From Cryptomeria japonica (Eukaryota; Streptophyta; Pinopsida; Cupressales; Cupressaceae): a DNA stretch of 64,000 nucleotides. The translations under genes were made by a program, and so were the position numbers. Of the stretch, positions 1-11,765 are shown piece by piece. The notes below the pieces were generated by a model. It was not told where the DNA came from. It did no database searches and worked only from the letters and a program-made list of their open reading frames with translations. The stretch covers positions 216,646,154 through 216,710,153 of the forward strand of contig NC_081411.1 in the NCBI RefSeq assembly GCF_030272615.1, in the 5' to 3' direction. Each line of letters begins with the position of its first letter. The first letter of the stretch is position 1.

Positions 1-1990
1 GAAAATTACTCCATGTGTTGATGCAATAACATGTTAAATCACATAAAATCCATCATGAAATCATAATTAAAGATTTCTTGATGTAGTTTGTTGCTCCTTG
101 AATCATATTTGCTCTTTAAGTGGAGTAATTTCATAATGATGAGATACAATAATGAGATAAAAATAGATTATGAAATGAATTGAGAGGATGTCTTATATAG
201 GGATTTCATAATAAAATTACTATCGACATTATTCATGCACCCTGAGAACCATGCAAATAACCGATCTAAGATAACTGAATGGCTAAATCTTGCATGCTTC
301 CTTAGGGCCCCGAAACCTTTAACCCTTACGGTATTTTTCACCTTAGTCTCCTTTCAATCTTGTTCTATTTTTTTGTTGACTAACTCAAGTAGTCATATCA
401 CTTAAGTGTCACTAGCTGGAGTGTCCCTTTTTCATCCCAAAACCGGCCCCGCCCTATCTTATATGCTACTTTGGATGGTGGGACTGGTGAATGAGAGTTA
501 ATTGTCATAATAATGTTATATCACAAGTTCATAGTCATCATGGTGAACTATTACATAAAATTGCAATTCCCTGATGGACCATTGGAGGTTACCATTAGAT
601 GTTGGTCGCATCACCACAGTGGTCAGGAACAAATACTATTTCAAGCCATGATCCTATGATTGGTTGCTAAAGGTTAGGTTAATATTAGTCACATCTTTGT
701 AGATCCTTTAATGTAACTATTTTTGGCTAGCATACAACCCGCAGGATCCTACCACATGTCCAGTTTGGTTCATGAGATGATGGAACTGATAGAGTTTCAC
801 ATGCGTGGGATAGTCGTTTGATTTTCACACAAATAGAAGATCCAGCTGCCAAAATTCAAACTTGGGATGAACATTAGTTTTCAAACATGGTCATTGTGGT
901 GGTTGTTGACCTATTAGGTTGAATTGAATGGAGTCCCATGGAAATGCCAAATCTGATCGAATTGTGTTCCAGCCACCCCTAGTTAATGCAAAATTATTTC
1001 TATTACTCCTTCTAGCCTCAACAGATGTTTCCTAGCATGCGCAGAGGACTTTTTGTCCTAATAGAAAGGAATTCAAATGCCATCTCCTACAAGGGCCACC
1101 TGGATTTTTTGTGGATTTTTGTCTCCATCAATTGTAGTAACACTGTAGGGATCTACTCCAACATGAAATATCAGATCTTCCATCTGATTCATGATCTTCA
1201 TCTTTATTTGTAACCTAACCCTAGATGATCAGGGTTTCTAAACCCAATGTTCTATTTGATTTATGCCTAACCTATAAATGAAATTTTGTTTGATTTTCTC
1301 AGGGTCTTCTCCCTTTTTCTCTTACACAATTCTCTTCTGTAACTATATTTTACCTTGCCTTTATGTTAATAAAGTTATCTACTTTACCTTATTTATGCTA
1401 TCAAATGCGTTGTGTGTGTTTCACCTTCCATCTACAGTTTAATTCTTTCTTTGTTTCCAGATTGCAGATGTGCTTAGGTGTGTTGTTTGTGAATATTTCT
1501 TAATCCCTCCCAACATTTCTTTAAGTTCTAACTTCTTTGTTCTCCTCAGAGGCAAATTATAGATAGAGATTTTTGTATCTTTTGGGTATCTTTCTTTGGT
1601 GTCTTGCGCAATCACAGATAAGGAAAGATCAATTCAATCTTGGTGTATCGCCTTTTATTTCCCTTTAAATATTCCTTCTCCCCATTCCCCTTGCAATTCA
1701 GTAGAATAGGCTTTACAAGTGTTGGGTTGGTCCAACACCACACCTTGATTGAAGAGGAAGCTAGCCTTCTCCATAGATTCAACCTCACATGTGCAAGGTA
1801 CCAGACTTGGAGGTTGTTTCCATGTTTCACAAGGTTGTTGAACATTCCTGTTCAACAAGGGCGCAAAATGTTGTGACAACAATCACCTTTAGGTCAACTT
1901 AGAATTATTATTTTTTCACACAAACCTAGATTTGAATAGGATAGAACCATCACATTATCCTCCCAAATTTTAAGACCAAAAACATCAAAC
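1..1990. other. Unassigned AT-rich flank, possible old LTR remnant
   Basis: I see no convincing coding region. The short open frames here overlap on both strands and match no family I recognise. A TATA-like ctataaat lies at 1272-1279 and a polyadenylation-like taataaag at 1367-1374, a spacing seen in plant LTR promoter/R regions, so part of 1200-1900 could be a decayed LTR. No second copy of the sequence exists in the window to prove that. Confidence 0.3.
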
Positions 1991-2140
1991 TAGGTGGCCT
2001 GGGAGGACTTGGTCCTGGACCAAGTGGCTTGGGGTGATCCAGTCCTAGACTAGGGGGCTTAGGGTGACTTGATCTTGGATCAGGTGGCTTGGGGCAACCC
2101 AATTCTAGACTAGGTGGCTTGGGGTGATCCAATCCCAACA
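1991..2140. repeat. 30-bp tandem repeat, about five copies
   Basis: Units begin at 1991, 2021, 2051, 2081 and 2111, each close to TAGGTGGCTTGGGGTGATCC plus a ten-base tail like AGTCCTAGAC. The period is exactly 30, so the minus strand reads as a ten-residue Pro-rich repeat (HPKPPS-like). That open frame is a by-product of the period; no gene structure surrounds it. Confidence 0.85.
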
Positions 2141-3290
2141 CTTTAGGCCCAAAGTAATTAGTCATTAAATACTGGTGGAAATAAAGAAAACCATTGAACT
2201 GATAGAAATAGAGAAAATTGTTCTAACTGATACACTTCAACACATTGAATAATGCATTGCAGAGCACCAATTCATCTTGAAACTCACATAGAGGAACCCT
2301 TGTTTCTTCTTGAAAATATACCCAATTTTGCATAGCAAAAACTATCCAACCATAATAATGTAGAGCATATCAATAGACTTCACTAACTGTGCAACACTAT
2401 CGCAACACTGTCAAATAGATAGAAACTTGTATCTTTTACAGTTGAGGAAGACACCACCTGATACTCCAGAAATAGCATGTTTATAAATATATAATCCTAG
2501 TTCCAAAACCACAAAAATAATTCTTGTTGTGTGGGAAAATGTGGACCAAATCACTTGAGACTCTACCTTAGAGAAATCACTGGAAATGCCTTAGTGAAAA
2601 ATCTTGAACCTTAATCCACAACATGCAGAACATCAAACTGACATATTATCACCATAGGAGGTTGAAGAACATCATTAAAAAACTATTTCCTCATTCGCAT
2701 CATACTTGGGTACAAGAGAGCTAACAACCATTTATGTCTTCATCATCATTCATATGTAGATCACCATCCCTATCAAACCATCTCTCTCAAATCTCCCACT
2801 ACCTTACCAATCTATCCCTTACCATTTCTTAGCCTCTTAAAATTCACCAATGACCTCAAGTTAACATCAATCACAATGCATATTGAGTTGGCATCAATAA
2901 AAACACATATTTCCAACAATATTTTCCCCCTCAATTACCACAAGAGGTGTTTCCTTTTAATTTGGTTTATTGTTATGACACATAAACTCCAATTTTAACA
3001 TTACAAATTTTAAGAAAATAGCATATTGAGGGATTATATTATCAACTATATATAGATATTGATAGACCTGTATTTTATATAACATTTGATTAATTTGTTA
3101 TTTCACATGAATATTTTATTTTTAAAATGAGGGATTTTATATGGAATTTAATGCACTTATCCAAGATTCAAAAAGATTTGCTAAGATTTTAGATAAATTT
3201 CAAGTAGTGTGCATAAAATATTTTGAAAAGAAAGGATTCACCATGAAAATTAATGTACGTATCCAACATTCTCTAAGATTAAATTATAAT
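2141..3290. other. Unassigned AT-rich flank up to element O
   Basis: No gene is recognised. At 2910-2935 the string ccaaca is followed by atattttccccctc, which resembles the reversed LTR-end plus PPT junction of the copia elements further right, so a very old minus-strand LTR may end here. This rests on about 20 bases and is only a hint. Confidence 0.3.
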
Positions 3291-3969
3291 AGTTTTGGGG
3301 AATTTATGTTGTCATTGATGTCAACTTGATGTTTGACAATATGTATTGTCTTTGATTGTTGACAATTGTTGTGTTTTCATCGATGATATGGTGATTGGTT
3401 AAATTGAAATTGTTGTAGTTGTTGAAGAAGTGAGTATTAAGGTGTATGTTTTCACTAATCATATATTTGGTATGATGATTACTTGTGTATAGGGAGATTG
3501 TTGAAAGTTATTACCATTAATATAGAGTACATATGGTTGATGGTTGAAATTGTTTTATGTTGTGGATGTCCACCTCCTTGGTGTCTGTTGTCGACACGTA
3601 GTTTTGTGACTAATGTCTATTCTATGATGTATTGAAATATGATGATGATATCATATTAAGATTAGGAATACTATGAAAAGGATTAGAAGCGTGGAAATGT
3701 TTGTGTTGATCTTGTGTATGTTATAAAATGGTGGTTACTCTTGTTTGTTCCTGAGTGAGAAAATGATATTTCTGGGACATTCTGGTCCTTGGAAGTTTGA
3801 TGGATTATGTTTTTGTGGGAATGTATGTTGAAGATAGTTTGTAAGAAATCTCCAGATTTGATGATTTGGTCTTGTAGATTTTAAGAAAATGTGTATTCTT
3901 TATGGGCATTGCACTCCTATCTTTTCAAGTCACTAGTGTTACAGATGATGTGTTTAGTAATTATAGTTT

Positions 3970-4547
3970 TGTGAGAATTTGTCAAGATCAAGGGCACAAT
4001 GAAAAGTATAAAGGAGAGAAAAAAGAATGATAAGAACAAATTGTACTCTCATCATTATGCAAATGATCAACTGGATTAACCAATACAATGAATATGGGCC
4101 TGCTTATATAGGAAAGGCCATATGGATATACGAGCACACAATAATGACATGTGGCTCAATGAGAAACAAGGGTAGGTAAGAATTATGCAAATGATCAACT
4201 GGATTAACCAATACAATGAATATGGGCCTGCTTATATAGGAAAGGCCATATGGATATACGAGCACACAATAATGACATGTGGCTCAATGAGAAACAAGGG
4301 TAGGTAAGAAATACTAGGGGTAGGTAGGAGAAATAATATAATATTCCACAAGAGGTGGATGACCCACTGAATGTGGAGTGTAACAACAAAATAAAACCAC
4401 AAAAGGTGGAATTTCTCCTACAAGCTATATCCCTATGTGCACACTTCCCTAAGTGTCTCGAATCCAAACTACGAAGAGATGCATTATCCTAAGTTAACTT
4501 AAGTAAACTGTAATAATATCCATAATGAATATTTATTTACGCCAACA
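3970..4547 (-). repeat. 3' LTR of X1
   Basis: This is the left copy on the plus strand. It matches 10849-11296 but is longer by the 128-bp tandem duplication at 4054-4309 plus two bases. The reverse strand carries a TATATAAGCAGG promoter-like box (in both duplicate units), so this LTR would have two copies of the core promoter. Confidence 0.93.
4054..4309. repeat. 128-bp tandem duplication within X1's 3' LTR
   Basis: The segment from attatgcaaatgatcaactg at 4054 repeats almost exactly from 4182. The other LTR (10849-11296) and the solo LTR (5307-5754) each have one copy, so the duplication arose after insertion. It includes the TATA-like box. Confidence 0.93.
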
Positions 4548-4569
4548 CCCCCACTTAAGTGTAACTTAG
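4489..4569 (-). other. X1 polypurine tract bracketed by an inverted repeat
   Basis: On the minus strand AAGTGGGGG (4548-4556) directly precedes the 3' LTR start TGTTGG and is the plus-strand priming PPT. Arm 4489-4504 (ctaagttaacttaagt), inside U3, pairs with 4553-4569 (acttaagtgtaacttag) over 16 bp with one bulged base. The PPT thus sits at the base of a stem whose loop is the first 43 bases of U3. The arms are unrelated to those of the other elements. Confidence 0.75.
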
Positions 4570-4859
4570 GGGAATGAAGACTCAAGTTAACAATGCAAGA
4601 TGGGTCTCGGCTACTAGGCCATGATAGGTACTCATGTACAAAATGAAAATGCAAGAAAAACTATACAATGCAATCTCTCACAAAAGGAGAAAGGGAGAAA
4701 AGCCAGTGGGAAAAAAATCCCCCCCAAAAGAGAGATGAATGTACAAAAGACTCTCAAAGAAGAAGGACAAAACCTCAAAGAGGAAAAAGTCCCCCCATAA
4801 GAGAGGAAGGAGAAGTTAGCTGACCCCCCCTAATGACACATCCCACACCCCAAGAGAGC

Positions 4860-6842
4860 TCACAACTGCTGGAACTTACTCTCGGTGAAAGGTTTGGTCA
4901 ATATGTCTGCAACCTGCTCTGTTGTAGGACAATACTGCAAATCAATGGCCTACTCCCGAATTAGCTCTCAGATATAGTGCATATGGATCTCGATGTGTTT
5001 GGTCCACTGGTGTTGGAACGAGTTCTTTGAGATTGCAATAGTACTCTGATTGTCGTAATGTAGAACTGTCAGTCGTGGAGTGGTGAACCCAAACTCTATG
5101 AGAATCTGCTAAAGCCAAATGGTCTTAGTCATTGTGTTAACAAATCCTCGATACTCAGCCTCAGTCGAAGAGAGAGAAATAGCATGTTGCTTCTTGCTCT
5201 GCCAACAAATAGGGCCTAAACCAAGGTGAAAACTGTAACTTGAAGTAGACTTATGATCATCAAGATCGCCAGCCCAATTGGAGTCTGTGTAACCAACCAA
5301 GCGAAGTGTGAGATTTTGCCAAGATCAAGAGCTCAATGAAAAGTACAATAGAGACAAAATATAGGACAAGAATAAACTGTATTCTCATCAATAGAAAATG
5401 ATCAATAATATCAATTTCATACAATGTAGATGAGCCTGCTTATATAGGCAAGGCTAGGGATATGTGAGCACACAAACATGACATGTGGCTCAATAAGAAA
5501 TAAGGGTAGGTAGGAAATAGGTGTGGGTAGGTAGGAGAAATAATATAATAGTCCACATGAGGTGGATCACCCACTGAATATGGAGTGTAACAACAAGATC
5601 AACACCATAAAAGGTGGAATTTCTCCTACACACACTATCCCAATGTGGCACAAACACCCAAGTGTCTCATACCCAAACTACTATGAAATGCATTTCCTAA
5701 GTAAACTTAAGTAAGTGTAATAATATCCAAGATGAATAATTATTTACACCAACACGAAGTCCTGTGCCTGCTGCATAGTGAATCTCATAGTGATGTGTAC
5801 CCTGGATGTAATGAAGGATGCGTTTGATGGCTTTCCAATAAAGCTCATGTGGTTCCTGTATGAAGCGGGAAACCATGCCAACTACAAATGAAATATCGAG
5901 GCGTGTATGAGTCAAGTAGATGAGACTACCCACAAGCTGACGATACAATGTGGCACCAACTAGTGGAGAAGAACACTGAGCTTCAAGATTGACTCCTGAA
6001 AGAAAGGGAGTCGGTGTAGGCTTACAATCAGTCATATGAAAGCATGCAAGTAGATCAAGAGCTTACTTGGGTTGCGATAGTGTAATCTCGGAAGGTGACT
6101 GTGAAATCTCTATCCTGAGAAAGTAGTACAAAAGACCCAAGTCAGTCATAGAAAAACTATCATGCAAAGCAGATTTGACCCTGCTAATGATGGATGTGGT
6201 GCTCCTTGTAATGATCAAATCATCAACATAGAGCACAAGTATCAAGTGAGAGTCATCCTATCGCAAAATGTAGACATTCGGATCGGAATGACACTTGGTG
6301 AACCCTGCTAAGAGAAAAAAGGAATCCATCTTGGCATACCAAGCACTGGGGGCCTGCTTAAGGCCATAAAGAGATTTCCTTAGTCTGCAAACCAAGGAAG
6401 TATCCTGGATGAAACCCTGTGTCTGCTCCATATAAATATTCTCATCAAGATCCCCATGAAGAAAAGCACTCTTCACATCCTTCTGATGTACAACCCAACC
6501 ATGAGCTACAAGAATAGCAAGTGTTAAGCGAATGGAGTTCATCTTGGCTACAGGCACAAAGGTCTTAGTATAGTCAACACTTGGAACTTGAGAGAAACCT
6601 TTCGCAACATGTCGAGCCTTATACTTATCCACACTACCATCCACTGCAAACTTGGTTTGATAGATCCACTTACATTGAACCATCTTTCTCCCCTTAGGGA
6701 GATGGACTAAATCCCATGTGTTGTTCTGCATCAAGGAACTATACTCTTCCTCCATAGTGTGGTCCCACTCAGGAACCCCTGAAGCTTCCCGAAATGTTTG
6801 TGGATCGGAAGCGGTGGCAATGAATGCATGTGGAAGATCCTA
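4860..6842 (-). pseudogene. X1 reverse transcriptase and RNase H (broken)
   Basis: Read on the minus strand, RT starts near 6830 with a WDHTMEEEY-like segment and runs through [38 protein letters not shown] and LYVDDLII, so the YVDD catalytic motif is present. RNase H follows with TDSNWAGD, SSTEAEYRG and HYDNQSTIAIS and ends at a TGA (4860-4862) after TKPFTESKFQQL. In-frame stops lie at 6258-6260 (TAG), 6063-6065 (TAA) and 5109-5111 (TAG), with two more near 4960-4980. The solo LTR at 5307-5754 plus its TSD adds 453 bp, a multiple of three, so the frame downstream is unchanged. It cannot encode an active enzyme. Confidence 0.9.
5307..5754 (-). mobile_element. Solo LTR of the X1 family inserted in X1
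   Basis: It is a 448-bp copy of the X1 LTR (TGTGAGATTTTGCC...CACCAACA), flanked by a perfect TSD CGAAG at 5302-5306 and 5755-5759, with no internal region. A related element therefore inserted in X1's RNase H region and was later reduced to one LTR by LTR-LTR recombination. It has only one copy of the segment duplicated in X1's own 3' LTR. Confidence 0.95.
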
Positions 6843-8440
6843 ATGTTGTAATCGAGTTCTCCATGTATCTAAAGGATCCCCAACAAGAGAACCCATGGAC
6901 TCAAGTGTCTGTCGATCCCAACAAGGTCTAGGTGGAGGTGGAGAATGAGGGTCCTCAACTGCAAGTGGACCCTACGGAGGTGCAACCCTACGAGTCAGAA
7001 TTGAAGGAGTCTCATCATCTGAATCACTAGCATCACTATCCACAATGGAGGAAGGTGGAGGAGGTAGAGAGGCTAATCTAGGAGAGCTTTTCTCAAAGTG
7101 AACACTCCTCTCAATAAACACCTCATGTGTCTCAGGATCCATCAATCTATATGCCTTAACACCCTTAGGATATCCAACAAATATGCAAGGAAGACTTTGT
7201 GGTTCCAATGCCTTACGTTTCTGTGGAGGTATGCGAGCCCATACTAGACACCCAAAGACTCTAAAATGTCTCACAATTGGTTTCCTACCAGCCCAAGCCT
7301 CAAAAGGAGTAATACTTTGCAAAGCTTTGTGAGGAACCCGATTTTGGATGTGTGTGGCACAACTAATAGCCTCTACCCAAAAGGCAGGATCAAGAGAACG
7401 TGCATGTATCATACAGGTAGCCATTTCTTTGAGAGTTCTATTCTTGCGTTCTGCAACTCCATTCAACTGTGGAGTGTATGCAATAGAATGCTAAAGATCA
7501 ATCCCCTCAAATGTAAAAAAATCTTCAAGTCTCTTGTTCACATATTCCCTTCCATTATCTATATGAAGAATCTTAACCACTTTCCTAGATTGCTTCTCCA
7601 CATGAGTCTTGAAGTCCTGAAATCTATCAAATACTTCACTCTTATGAATGAGAAAATAGACCCAAGTGAAGCGAGAGTAGTCATCAATGAAGGTGAGGAC
7701 ATAGAGGGCCTTTCTAAATGAAGGTGCTGGAAATGGACTTGCTACATCAGCGTGAACAAGTTGAAGAACTTCCAAAGCTCTCCAAGCTTTCCCCTTATCA
7801 AACTTCTCCTCAAGATGCTTGCCCATGGAACAACTTGAACATACACCCTCTGAAAAATTGATTCGAGGTAGACCTGTGACCATATCTTTTGTGCTGAGCT
7901 TCTAAAGATAGCGGTAGTTGAGGTGACCAAACCGCTCAAGCCATAGCTTACTTTCTAAATTTCAGTGAGTAAGAAAGGCCCTAGAAGGAGAACTTGGCAC
8001 AAAGTGAGAGAATGAATAAAGCCTTGATTTGTCATTGACTTGTCCCACTGCTACCAAGGCATCATCATCAAGTTCCTTTACCACAAATGAGTTAGGTGTA
8101 AACTCAACCTTTTTCCCATTCCCATAGTGAGTGATTTGGTAGATAGAGAGAAGGTTGGTAGACAAGTTAGGAGCATAAATAACATTCTCAAATGTTCCAT
8201 CATCCATGTCAACTGAACCTTTCCCTTCAACCTCTACTTGTGTATCATCACCTATGTAAATGTGAGGTATCTTAGATGGCTCAAATGAAGAAAACTACTC
8301 CTTTGTAGAACCCGTATGATATGAGGCACCTGAGTCAAGTATCCACTGCTGTGAAGAACCTGTTGTAGCCACAAATGCTTGCCCTTTTCCCTTAGACTGA
8401 GAAGAAGAGGAAGGAGATGAATCCTTCTTTGTGTAGGTGA
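6843..8440 (-). pseudogene. X1 protease and integrase (broken)
   Basis: The protease motif LDSGASYHT lies around 8310-8345 (catalytic Asp codon at 8334-8336). The pre-integrase part follows (ESKLWLERFGHLNYRYL), then integrase with HADVASPFPAP, ILHIDNGREY and NGVAERKNR, so all three D,D,E acids remain. GCLVWARIPP and FVGYPKGVKAYRL mark the C-terminal region, followed by a Pro/Ser-rich linker before RT. Stops sit at 7962-7964 (TGA), 7491-7493 (TAG, where a Gln is expected before HSIAYTPQ) and 6972-6974 (TAG), with others near 8293 and 7902. All fit C-to-T changes in CAG or CGA codons. Confidence 0.88.
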
Positions 8441-9338
8441 ATGGCAAGTTGATGTTGTTTTTCTTTAAAAAAATTGTTAACTCATCAACTTGCTTGGTGT
8501 GGCATCAATGCTCATCATGACCATACTTCTTGCAATATGCACAAGTTGGTTTATCCTTCTTAAGTGGTGTCCCCTTCTTGGAAGAGGATGAAAAATTGCC
8601 TTGTGATGGAGAGGATGATTGTCCTTTTTCCTATTGTGGCTTTGACTTAGATTGCTTCTTCTTCTTGTTGGAATATTTGCCTTGACCTCCTTGATTCCGT
8701 TGATTAGCCACCAAAGCCTTGGACTTTGAAGACTTGAGAAGTCCCATGTTAAACAACTTAGATTGTTCCAATATCAACATTTCTGTGAAAGCATCAAATG
8801 AAGGCATAACATAGGAACTCCCCACTGTCAAATGATGAGTTTGGAAGCTAGACACAAATGCTGTATATTCTGGTGCAAGCTTGTCCAACAAGTTGAATAT
8901 CAACTAAGCATCCTTTTTGTCAATTCCACAATCCTTAAGCTTTTCTCTTAGCTCATTTGCTTTGGTGACATAATCTTGGATTGTATCAAAACTCTTGGGA
9001 TCCAAGTTGGTGAGCTCATTGTCAATCTTGTAACCTCTGATTTCATCAACTTGACCATACAATTTTTGAAACATATCCCAAGCATCTTTGATTGTAGTAC
9101 ACTTCTCAATATGAAAGATGAGGTCATCTGATACATACTTACGCAAAGTTCCAAGAGCCATGCAATTCTTAGTGATCCATTCTAACCGCGCATTAGGATT
9201 AGCCTTAGGATCAGGTGGTGTTGCTATAGTTACATCTATGTAATGTGTGAGACCTTTTTCCATTAATTTGCTCCATACTTTAATTTTCCATGATGCATAA
9301 TTATGTGGAGTTAAAGGTGGAAATTTATGATGACTCAT
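8441..9338 (-). pseudogene. X1 gag (broken), with CCHC zinc knuckle
   Basis: The likely start is ATG at 9338-9336 (MSHHKFPPLTPHNYASWKIK), not the upstream in-frame Met at 9386, because copia gag proteins begin close to the NYxxWK motif. A UBN2-type capsid region continues to a Lys-rich tail and a zinc knuckle CAYCKKYGH...C at 8502-8543. Stops: 8904-8906 (TAG), 8631-8633 (TAG), and a TGA inside the knuckle where CGA would give Arg. Confidence 0.88.
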
Positions 9339-10834
9339 TGCAACAAAAATGAAAGAGCACAAGGAAAGAGAGGCACAGTCACACAAGACACCCCCCCAAA
9401 TTCACTCAATCAAAGAACCCCCCCAAAAGTGATGATTTGGCACTTTATACTTAGTGCGTGTACAATGAGCCACTTGCAAAAAATAGAAAAGTGGACTTCT
9501 GATTTCAATTTCACAACTGACTCAATAAGGCCAAAAGAGACTCAAACTAATAATGCAAGAGATCTAAACTAAGATCCAAGCAATTTACAAGTACCAAATA
9601 GGCCAAATAAGACCAATATTTGAAAGTACAATTTCCACTCAAAATATCTAAAATCTGATCATAGATTATGAAAGTAGACAAAAAAAAATGCACTTTCAAA
9701 AAAAATGGCACTTGAAAAGGAGGTCGTATGAGCTCAAACGAGGCCTTTGAAGTTGGAGAATTGAGGATTGGATAGGTACAGCTGAGAGAATCCAAAAATT
9801 CTGAAAAACTTGTGAACCAAAATCAGAAAATAACCACACCACTGCGAAGAGCATGAAAAATTAGCCCAAATAATAAAAAAATTGCACCTAAAAAGGAGCA
9901 AAATTGAGCACGTTATGGGCCTCCAAAGTTGACCCAAAAATCCAAACTGCTCAACGGAGAGGAGTCTAAAAATTTCCAAAAAATACTGATGCAGGCTGAC
10001 ATCTGAAAAATAGTGTTAAATTTAACGGTTGTCTGACAGTTAAAATGGTCATTGCACCCTTGACCATATGGATGAAGCTGACGTGGAACAGTCTGATTGG
10101 GCAAATGACTGGGCAGAAGGTTTGGCATGGGCTAGTGGCCTCTTGCCACGTGGCAGGCGTGGTATGCCAGTTTAGGCTAACTGGGTCAGAATCCGGTGGC
10201 CTATGGCGGGAAGGCCTGATTGCCAGTGGGAGGGCCCGGTGGCGGGAAGCTCTCAGTAGGAGGCGGCCAACGACGAGAGGCGGGGCCGGAGCTATCGGTG
10301 GCCAATGGTCTCAGAGCTGTCAGAGTCAATGGTTGAGGGGGCAGCGGAGTGCCTGGGTGAGGAGGATGTGGTGGCCGATGTGGATGGAGAGATGGCTATC
10401 GCAGGTTGTGGGCAGATCTACCTATTGGGGAGCTACTGTCGGAGGCACCAGAAGAAGCTGCAGGGTATGGTGCCTGCAGACAACAGTCTGTTGTGTACGA
10501 TGTGGTTTGGGGGTGGGGTGAAATGACCCCCCCAAAACCCAAAAATATATATATTTTTTTAAAAAAACTTTGCCTTTTCAAAATTTTTCAAAAGAAATCC
10601 CTTTTTTTATCAGAATACCATACCACCCAATTTGGGCAAAAAATTCCTCCACACCCAAAAAATGATTTTCGCCAAAACCGGTTGAGTTTATACTTGATTT
10701 TTATGGAAATGGCCTCCCAGACGCAATGGTGAGGTCGAAAATACTCTAAGATGCCTTCAAAAAATGCTTGTCCCTCAGATCCGAAAATAGAAGCCTTCCA
10801 AAATGTCTCCAAAAACCAATCAATGAAGCCCCAA
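9339..10834 (-). other. X1 untranslated leader with a GC-rich block
   Basis: About 1.5 kb separates the X1 PBS from gag. 10085-10520 is strikingly G+C-rich compared with the AT-rich remainder of the window and contains a palindrome GCCACGTGGC near 10143-10152 (G-box-like core CACGTG). The open frames on the opposite strand here (up to 158 codons at 10045-10521) have no recognisable domain. The block could be leader sequence proper to the family or captured host DNA; nothing here decides. Confidence 0.6.
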
Positions 10835-10848
10835 TGACTTTGATACCA
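10835..10848 (-). other. X1 primer binding site
   Basis: Immediately inside the 5' LTR the minus strand reads TGGTATCAAAGTCA. This matches TGGTATCAGAGC, the complement of plant initiator Met-tRNA 3' end, with changes at a few positions, and abuts the LTR with no spacer. Confidence 0.85.
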
Positions 10849-11296
10849 TGTGATATTTTGCTAAGATCAAGGGCATAATGAAAAGTATAAAAGAGAGACA
10901 TGAATGATAAGAACAAAGTGTATTCTCATCAATATGCAAATGATCAACTGGATTAACCAATACAATGAATATGGGCCTGCTTATATAGGCAAGGCCATAT
11001 GGATATATGAGCACACAATCATGACATGTGGCTCAATGAGAAACAAAGGTAGGTAAGAAATACTAGGGGTAGGTAGGAGAAATAATATAATATTCCACAA
11101 GAGGTGGATGACCCACCGAATGTGGAGTGTAACAACAAAATAAGACCACAAAAGGTGGAATTTCTCCTACAAGCTATATCCCTATGTGAACACTTCCCTA
11201 AGTGTCTCAAATCCAGACTACAAAGAGATGCATTATCCTAAGTTAACTTAAGTAAAGTGTAATAATATCCATAATGAATATTTATTTACACCAACA
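10849..11296 (-). repeat. 5' LTR of X1
   Basis: It is 448 bp, from TGTGATATTTTGC to CACCAACA on the plus strand, next to the PBS, and followed by TSD AGTTT. It has a single copy of the segment duplicated in the 3' LTR. The TATA-like box lies around 10978-10988 on the minus strand. Confidence 0.93.
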
Positions 11297-11765
11297 AGTT
11301 TGTTGATAGTCTAACTATCTATTAGAATTGGTCTAAAAAATGTTGCATGCGTATCCATGTTGATTTTTTAGGCACTGCAACTTCTAGGACATTCTTAGAA
11401 TGTTTGTGATTTGTCTTAGTTTAAGTTTCAATTATTGATGTTGTTTTTAAGGGGTGCTAATGGTGTTTTTTTCATGACAGTGTCTTCTATCCTTTTTAAA
11501 TGAAGTTTTTTGTATCAAGTTGTCTTGTGCCACTATATTTTTTGTGCTATAGTGGGAAATAAGTATTTAAGAATATTATTGGAAGTTCAAGGAACACCTT
11601 TACATGCTAATCATGATTCTAAAATATCTATTTGTTGCTCCATTGTGTCTAGTATTTGGGTTTCAAGGTAACTACTCTTGTTTGGCTGATATAATTTTTC
11701 TCCTTCTTGTGATGTATCCTTGGACATCTTTGCTTGCTTTGAAGATCAGTTTATGTTGTATTTAG

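Larger units (their letters stand above)
3970..11296 (-). mobile_element. Ty1/copia element X1, minus strand, inside O's 5' LTR
   Basis: The element is bounded by TGTGAG...CACCAACA LTRs and a perfect 5-bp TSD AGTTT at 3965-3969 and 11297-11301. It has a PBS, a long leader, gag-PR-INT-RT-RNase H in one frame, a PPT, and LTRs of 578 (with an internal duplication) and 448 bp. Without the solo LTR nested in it (5307-5754) it would be about 6.9 kb. Protein motifs differ clearly from O and A-E, for example LDSGASYHT at the protease and LYVDD at RT, so it is a separate copia lineage. All coding damage is in-frame stops, with no frameshift across 4.5 kb. Confidence 0.95.

Noticed and set aside
1612-1882. 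Overlapping open frames on both strands
   Set aside because: Three frames of similar length overlap with no domain or codon signal.
7266-7721. 151-codon plus-strand frame
   Set aside because: It lies wholly antisense to X1 integrase, whose conserved motifs are on the minus strand.
10045-10521. 158-codon plus-strand open frame, with two overlapping frames
   Set aside because: It is antisense in the X1 leader, has no recognisable domain, and is explained by the GC-rich composition, which lowers stop frequency.
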